This document shows, in pieces, positions 58,009 to 64,000 of a stretch of DNA of 64,000 bases (within the stretch, counting starts at the first letter, position 1; every line of letters starts with the position of its first letter). Location: assembly GCA_963210315.1 (NCBI GenBank), contig OY723274.1, positions 2,108,001 through 2,172,000 on the forward strand, in the 5' to 3' direction. The notes under the pieces were generated by a model. The model saw nothing but the letters and a program-made list of their open reading frames with translations, was not told the origin of the DNA and searched no databases. A program made the translations under genes and the position numbers. The DNA is from Rhynchopus euleeides (Eukaryota > Euglenozoa > Diplonemea > Diplonemida > Diplonemidae).

Positions 58009-59157
58009 GGGGGGTCAAATGCCACCCTTTTACGTGGACAAACACGATTTTTCAAAAAACCGGCGCAGAGGCCCCAAAGCCCCCGTAAACCCTCCAAACC
58101 CCCCCAGATCGGTCCGGAAACCCATCGAACCCCACTTTTCCACCATTCCGGGCACCTCAGGTGCCCGAATTGGGGTACCTAAATTTTGTGCCACCGTTTG
58201 GTACCGTACAGTGCCACTGTGTGGGAGGTTGGAAAAGAAAATGCCCCAACACACCACATCTGAGGGTTGCAATGCATGTTGCTTGCCAACCACGTCATCC
58301 GGTGGGTGTCAGGCGCTATGTAGGTGGCATTAGCCAGGTCTTCGATGAGTTCTGGCTTGTATATGTACCTCCCTGCCACCATGCACCGGGAGGCTGCCTG
58401 TAGGTACGGAACAAGTCCAGATGGTCGTGTGATTCCTGTGCAGCAGTGCTCCACAACCGGGATGTGTTGACAACGACTGTTGCAACACGAGCTGTACATT
58501 CCGGGAACACACGAAGTGCGCTGTCGTGGTACCCATTGTGCCAGAATTGGTAGTTGCTGCGGTCTACTTTGCCTGGCCCAAGAGCACTGGTACTGAACGG
58601 TGCAATATGCGTGGCGAGGTGAATGCAACGGAAGCGCGCAAAGTCAATACAGCTCTCGGATGGCGGGTGGTGGTGCCACTAGTGTGTGACGTTCACTCGA
58701 GGATACAACGCATCACAATGAATCAGCAACCGTGGACCGAGTACAATACGCTCTCTGTGGCTGGTGTGGGGGACAAAGGCAGTGCCTGTGCCGCAGGCAG
58801 GGAGGTACATATACAAGCCAGAACACATCGAAGACCTGGCTCATGCCACCTACATAGCGCCTGACACCCACCGGATGACGTGGTTGGCAAGCAACATGCA
58901 TTGCAACCCTCAGATGTGGTGTGTTGGGGCATTTTCTTTTCCAACCTCCCACACAGTGGCACTGTCCGGTACCAAACGGTGGCACAAAATTTAGGTACCC
59001 CAATTCGGGCACCTGAGGTGCCCGGAATGGTGGAAAAGTGGGGTTCGATGGGTTTCCGGACCGATCTGGGGGGGTTTGGAGGGTTTACGGGGGCTTTGGG
59101 GCCTCTGCGCCGGTTTTTTGAAAAATCGTGTTTGTCACCCCCATTTGACCCCCCCTA
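58009..59157. mobile_element. Foldback element G2 with ~365-bp arms
   Basis: The left arm (58009-58376) is repeated nearly perfectly in reverse complement at 58795-59157; the ends are GGGGGGTCAAATGCC and ATTTGACCCCCCC. The ~420-bp loop and the arms have no convincing gene. The very similar arms imply a recent origin or ongoing conversion. Confidence 0.85.
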
Positions 59158-59165
59158 CCCCCCCC

Positions 59166-59307
59166 CCCCTCCCCCCCTCCCTCCCTCCCTCCCTCCCTCC
59201 CTCCCTCCCTCCCTCCCTCCCTCCCTCCCTCCCTCCCTCCCTCCCTCCCTCCCTCCCTCCCTCCCTCCCTCCCTCCCTCCCTCCCTCCCTCCCTCCCTCC
59301 CTCCCTC
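59166..59307. repeat. (CCCT)n tetranucleotide microsatellite
   Basis: About 35 units of CCCT (plus strand) directly right of element G2. Long Leu-Pro-Pro-Ser and Glu-Gly-Gly-Arg frames across it are artefacts. Confidence 0.95.
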
Positions 59308-59879
59308 TCAGCCAGGAAGACTTGCTCTCCCAAAGCATGCCCCTCCCTCCCCCACCACCACTGATTGCGCCTGCACTACATGCCGACACAACGCGCCGGT
59401 TCAGGCTTGGACTCTGCGCGAGACGACAGAAAAGCAATGAGATACGCGAAGAGAGCCACGGCTGAAATGAAATACAGAATACCACCATCCAAAGCAAGAT
59501 GCCCCCTTCCCACAACAGTCGGGGTCCGGGGTTGCACAAGCCCCCCGTTGTGCATGCACAACCGGGGATGCCCCCGCACATGAGGCCCCCCTCCCCCCGG
59601 CGCAAATAAAGAACTCAGCTGATCTGACGATCAACCCCCCCCCCCCCTAGGGGGGGTCATAAGCCCCCTAAAAACGTACGAAAACCAAAATTTTCAACAT
59701 ACCATCAGAGCCGCCCTAATACCTGATCTGACCCGAAAATCCGACCCATACCCCCCCGGAAACTGTCTGGGGCCCACTTGTGACACCTGATACGCACTTT
59801 TGTGATGATTTTTTGGGGTCCTAAAAAATGTACCTCAGTTTCGTACCTTGCCTTTGTACCTGAACCACTCCCGACCGCA

Positions 59880-60149
59880 TTATTTCGTTCTTTGCCTTTT
59901 CTGCGGTGGTTCTGGCTCAGGTGGCACGCATGTTGCCTTCCCCAGTGCCTCGGCAAGGTCTTTCTTGACCTGATTAGTGGGAATGTTGTGTTGTTGCGTC
60001 AGCAGAATGAGTTCAGCCACCTTCTGGGTGTAGTACTTCGATCGCATATGGGTCATTGTGAGTACTTCGTACGCCTGGGAGGCTGCATCGGCATTAGTAG
60101 GCAGCGTTGTAGATGCCTTTGCTTCGTCGATCTTAGCCTGTGAAGGCAC
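59880..60149 (-). CDS. C-terminal partner frame of element G3 protein
   Basis: 89 codons overlapping the end of the 299-codon frame by 17 nt in a different phase. Reads helical AYEVLTMTHMRSKYYTQKVA and ends PPEPEPPQKRQRTK, a nuclear-localisation-like tail. Probably the real C-terminus of the same protein, reached by a frameshift or lost by mutation. Confidence 0.4.
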   Translation of the reverse strand: MPSQAKIDEAKASTTLPTNADAASQAYEVLTMTHMRSKYYTQKVAELILLTQQHNIPTNQVKKDLAEALGKATCVPPEPEPPQKRQRTK

Positions 60150-61032
60150 GATTGGGATATTGTACGCCCTGAGAGCCGAAATGGTTATGATTGTGCTGTG
60201 TACTTTGCGCCCCGCAGGATATGCACACCACGCAGTCTCGACAACACGTATGAGAGTGTACCATGTGGGGACTCAACAAAGTCATTGGATCGGCATCTGC
60301 CTGCCGACTCAGCCCCCACACAGTGCGACCGCAAGGTCGCCAGGGATGTCTCAACGCCAGGGGAATACCTCCCCTGGCGTTGTACAACCCTACTCTCAAC
60401 CCTCGGGTCCTCTCCTGGAGGCGGTGGTGGGCCCGCAACGCTTCGTACTTCCGGTACAGACTGGGGTAGTCTGCCCGGCTGACCCGCTCATTGCTTCCTA
60501 GATCATCTGCTGCTCTGGAGCTGCCATCACTCTCACTGCCCACATCAGTTGGTGTGGGGGTAGGAGCAGGACGAGTGGGAGGAGTAGGAGTGCAGGTGAC
60601 ATCTTTCTTGGCTAGCAAGGAACGCCGCTTTTCCCGCACGTGCGTGCAGTTGATGCACCACTGCATATATCTGTCGTCACCACGTCCCACTCGCTCTCCT
60701 ATGTACCCAGCCCGACGTAGCGCCCGAAATAATGTCGCCTCACCGATGTCGTGTGCCGTTTTCTTTTTACGCAGGTCTGCCACAACGCTCTCTGCCGAGA
60801 CCCCGCACATCTCCCGTTTGGCGAGCGTCTTTCGAGCAAGGTACTCCTCTGCAGCAGCATCTGACACCTCTGCGAGGCCCTGGGCACGCGGCATGTGTTG
60901 CTCGGCGTGCTGAGTGAGCGTAGTGACACCCTTCCCTTGCAAAGAACGAAATAATGCGGTCGGGAGTGGTTCAGGTACAAAGGCAAGGTACGAAACTGAG
61001 GTACATTTTTTAGGACCCCAAAAAATCATCAC
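60133..61032 (-). CDS. Hypothetical transposon protein with HTH-like segment (element G3)
   Basis: 299 codons; the first ~30 residues are encoded within the right arm, so they recur from the left arm on the other strand. Residues ~70-135 (VSAESVVADLRKKKTAHDIG, then EATLFRALRRAGYIGERVGR) have the spacing of a helix-turn-helix DNA-binding unit like those at the N-terminus of Tc1/mariner transposases. A Thr/Pro linker and SLYRKYEALRAHHRLQERTR follow. After about residue 215 the frame becomes Cys/His-rich and may be out of frame. No DDE/DDD catalytic residues seen. Confidence 0.45.
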   Translation of the reverse strand: MMIFWGPKKCTSVSYLAFVPEPLPTALFRSLQGKGVTTLTQHAEQHMPRAQGLAEVSDAAAEEYLARKTLAKREMCGVSAESVVADLRKKKTAHDIGEATLFRALRRAGYIGERVGRGDDRYMQWCINCTHVREKRRSLLAKKDVTCTPTPPTRPAPTPTPTDVGSESDGSSRAADDLGSNERVSRADYPSLYRKYEALRAHHRLQERTRGLRVGLYNARGGIPLALRHPWRPCGRTVWGLSRQADADPMTLLSPHMVHSHTCCRDCVVCISCGAQSTQHNHNHFGSQGVQYPNRAFTG

Positions 61033-61165
61033 AAAAGTGCGTATCAGGTGTCACAAGTGGGCCCCAGACAGTTTCCGGGGGGGTATGGGTCGGATTTTCG
61101 GGTCAGATCAGGTATTAGGGCGGCTCTGATGGTATGTTGAAAATTTTGGTTTTGTACGGGCTTAC

Positions 61166-62327
61166 ACGGTGGGATCTTGTAAATTTTACATGTATAACTA
61201 CAAGTATAATACATGTATTATACATGTATAATACTTGCATGTCAACTATTATACATGTATAATACATGTATATGCCTGAAATATACATGTAAAATACATG
61301 TACCGTAAACGGAAATATTGTGGACCGTAATAAAGGTGAACCGTACTATAGGTGGACCGTAAAAAAGATGGAACAAATGGGATTTTTCCGGAACTTGGAA
61401 CATTTTTACGGTCCACCTATTTTACGGTTGGGATCGTGGACTTGGCGGTTTTTTTTACGAGTTCCTTCGCGACGAAGTCGCGAAGGAACCAAGGAAATCG
61501 TACGGCTGAAGCTGCAGGATTAACACCACAGGGCCTCAGCACAGAGTGTGCACTCACCATCGTCCGGGAACTGTTCTCCCACAGTTACTGCAGGGTGTAC
61601 TACACTAAAGGAGTACGATTTCCCTGAATTTTTCGGGCACTGATTCACGAATTTACATCTGGAGGGAGCCCGGTGGTCTCAGCTTCTGTCTGCGCGCCCT
61701 GCCGTACTGTGGCTGCTTTTGTGGGCTCGTGCAGCAGGTTCTACTTTTACTTCTACCGGAATGCTCCTTGCATGGTACTACACTTCTCGAGGTGTGGTGG
61801 TGGGTGAGTCTCGAGGTGAGATCGTGCCTTTTCCACACGCAGGGAGGACTTGCTTCTCTTGCTGGTGTTGGTTGCGGTGGTGGAGGGAGGGTCCAAAGCT
61901 GGGAGGTCGGGAGGCCTACGTGTGGGTGTCTGCGGCGTGGAGGCCGCAGTCCGCGCCCCGCAACCCACCAGCCCGCGGGCGAAAAACGCATTGTCTTTTC
62001 CATATTCAGTCCCAATAAATGGTGGACCGTAAAAAAGATGGAACGTTTGGCCTTTTTTTGGGAACTTGGAACATTTTTACGGTCCACCCTTTTTCCGTTT
62101 ACGGTATATCAAGTAAAAATACAAGTATAATACTTGCATGTCAACTATTATACATGTATTTTTACTTGATATACATGTATTTTACATGTATATTTCAGGC
62201 ATTTACATGTATTTTACATGTATAATACTTGTCATGCAAGTATTATACATGTAAAATACTTGCATGACAAGTAAAATACATGTATAATACTTGCATGACA
62301 AGTAAAATACTTGCATGCAAGTAAAAT
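61166..62327. mobile_element. Family 1 element, copy d (right end missing)
   Basis: CACGGTGGGATC left end preceded by TA, inserted in the right arm of G3. The palindromic body runs to about 62327 and stops without the right terminus, so it is truncated. Hosts a family 3 element. Confidence 0.8.
61303..62104. mobile_element. Family 3 element, copy 3 (inverted)
   Basis: 802 bp with TA flanks, opposite in orientation to the two copies at 46.5 and 47.6 kb. It carries a small deletion in the CACCACTCACC part of the core. Confidence 0.85.
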
Positions 62328-64000
62328 GGGCGCCTGCCTTCGGAGGTGCCTAGAAAGAACGGCGGCGGCGGGGGGTGGGGGGGACGGGTCTTTGACAGGC
62401 ACATCGGCATGTGATCTCTCTCGGGTAGGGGGGGGGGGTTTGAGGCTGCCCTGAAACGCATCACACTAGCTTTGCAGCGCGCCCTCTGAGTGGCGCGCCA
62501 GAGGTGGCCCCGTACTCTAGCCCCAGGTGGGGCATCTGCTGTGACGTCGTGTGGGGTGGGATGTATGGATCTGCACACAAACCGACCCGCAACATTGGAC
62601 AGCAGCAAAAAAAATCCACAGAAAAAAAGGAAGATGGCCACCGGGAGCCCCAAAAGCTTCACCCAAAATTTCCCCAAAATATTCGGTGTCTTGCTCTCGT
62701 GTCAAGACAAGGTGTGTCCAAGGGTTGTCTTCGATTTTATTTTGTGTGGCGGAAGCAGTGTTCCCGCTAAGGCCGATGGGCCGGTCATTTTTGGATTTTT
62801 GGATTTTTTCCCCCCCCTTCCCGTTCAGTGAAAATTTTTCTCGGGCGCGCTTCGCGCGCCCGAGACTACGCGGGATGGCCAGTCTCGCAAGAAGGACTTG
62901 CGAGACAGGCACATGCCACATGGGGGGTCTGGGGGGCGGAGCCCCCCAGCCGCCGGAGGCCACGGTAGTGAGCATTCGTTCTGCAGGGCGACAGATTTTG
63001 GGCGAGATAGGCTGCTTCCATCTTCCTGGGCGGCTTTCGAATCTAGATTCCACAAGAGGGGGTCTGGGGGCGGAGCCCCCGAGCCGCCGGAGGCCACGGT
63101 AGTGAACATTTGTTCCTTGCACATCCCATCATTGCCCGCCTCTTTTTGAGATTCGCTTAGTGGGTTCACCTGCATCTTGAAGTCGCAGCTCTTCCCACAA
63201 GAGGGATGTTCCTCCGACAGGGGTTGTTAGCATGCCAGGCCTGGTGCCAGCTGCAGTGTATGTCCAGTAATCTCCGACATTTTCCTGCAGCTGCGACGCG
63301 AGGACACCTGAAGTATCACAATTGCTCTGTATTGTTTCAGTGGCCAGTCAGGTTTGTAGTGGGGGCTTCGCCCCCACCACAAACCTGACTGGCCCACCTG
63401 CCCAGGACCCACCAGTCAGATATGACCGGTCATATATGACCGACCCCCCTCCGGTCATATATGACCGGCACGTTTTTTGGACCCCTTTTTTTTGGTCATA
63501 TAGGGGGTATGGAAATTTAGTCATTCTTAGTCACTTTTAGGCGATTTACGCGCGGTTTTTCGGCTGGGGAAAAGAGAGTAAGATTTTCGAAAAAAATCGA
63601 TTTTTTCGCAAAAAATCGCATTGTGTCGTAGTCGCGCGTAGTCACCCGTAGTCGCCAGGTCGAGGTTACCAGATTCCATACCCCCCCGGGGTACTGAATT
63701 ACCGATTTTTCGACATGTCGAAAAAAAAATTTATCTCCCTAAAATAATGTTCTCTCATCAAAATAGCCTGCGGCCCTGCAAGATAAGAAGATTATTTAAT
63801 CCTCCACCAGCACAACGTTGAAAACGTGCAGTAGATTTTTCGAACCCCATAAAGTTAGATTATTTGACGGTAAAATAATGTTGACTCTCCTTCACGCAAG
63901 TTCCTTACAAGCTGTTAAGAAAAGCTGGCATTATTGCCTCACAGGGGAAGTCACCTAAAAAAAAAGTCGGCCAAAATAAAACAATGTCTTTAGGCAGGTC
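62328..64000. other. Right edge: repeat-rich, no gene seen
   Basis: Holds the two minus-strand dispersed repeats, a CGGGCGCGCTTCGCGCGCCCG hairpin split near 62843-62864, an inverted GGCCAGTCAGGTTTGTAGTG / CACAAACCTGACTGGCC hairpin at 63340-63393, and three GGTCATATATGACC palindromes at 63428-63470. From 63540 on it is AT-rich with GATTTTTCG-type words. No open frame looks coding. Confidence 0.5.
62901..63103 (-). repeat. Dispersed short repeat, copies 4 and 5
   Basis: Two minus-strand copies (62901-62969 and 63058-63103), about 90 bp apart. Both keep the hairpin and the CCGCCGGAGGCCACGGTAGT end. Confidence 0.65.

Larger units (their letters stand above)
59652..61165. mobile_element. Foldback DNA transposon G3 with ORFs, right end interrupted
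   Basis: The left arm from 59652 (after C-run CTAG) reads GGGGGGTCATAAGCC, and its reverse complement runs from 60943 to 61165. The right terminal ~12 bp are displaced because a family 1 element is inserted at TA at 61166. Arms are ~240 bp. The interior carries minus-strand coding frames. Confidence 0.75.

Noticed and set aside
59076-59605. Pro/Leu/Ser and Gly/Arg/Glu ORFs across the CCCT array
   Set aside because: Microsatellite translations.

Overview
The window looks like nuclear DNA from a euglenozoan protist, most likely a diplonemid. The key evidence is a 38-nt spliced-leader (SL) exon-like sequence on the minus strand at 23834-23871, with the 5' start CCAACGATTT, the core GCTACAGTTTCTGTACTT and the end CATTG. 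It sits at the 5' end of a LINE retrotransposon. I recognise this core from diplonemid and kinetoplastid spliced leaders, and the CCAACGATTT start from diplonemids. Other signs agree. Nearly all host genes are single GC-rich open frames on one strand, several start codons follow a pyrimidine-rich tract ending in AG by 2-40 nt (trans-splice acceptors), and only one cis-intron is evident. The species assignment (Paradiplonema or a relative) is inference.

Layout. 0.4-15 kb: three tandem paralogues of a GT90/CAP10-type glycosyltransferase (379-2169, 9691-11496, 13058-14884), each with a signal peptide and a C-terminal hydrophobic hairpin, separated by spacers holding nested transposons. 18.1-23.9 kb: a nearly complete LINE on the minus strand, coding for an ORF1-like protein, an in-frame UGA, a 2A peptide, an AP-like endonuclease, a reverse transcriptase, RNase H and a C-terminal zinc-knuckle-like motif. 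26.5-44.7 kb: the gene-dense part, with a divergent Arf-like GTPase, a PMS2-type MutL mismatch-repair endonuclease, a membrane-anchored EGF-plus-methyltransferase protein (with the intron), a 2259-residue helical-repeat/coiled-coil protein, a four-span membrane protein with an N-myristoylation motif, and a small Cys-rich single-span protein. 45.7-64 kb: almost entirely nested repeats and foldback DNA transposons with a few decayed ORFs.

The host genes do not form an obvious pathway. Their shared orientation fits a unidirectional polycistronic unit whose mRNAs are matured by SL trans-splicing. The LINE runs against this direction.

The most unusual content is (1) the LINE with a trans-spliced-type SL at its 5' end, an in-frame UGA-CGG between ORF1 and ORF2 and a 2A motif 45 codons later, and (2) a hierarchy of inverted-repeat elements in which families with CCGTATACG or CCGTAAACGG ends are inserted, as complete copies, only inside an AT-rich family with CACGGTGG ends.
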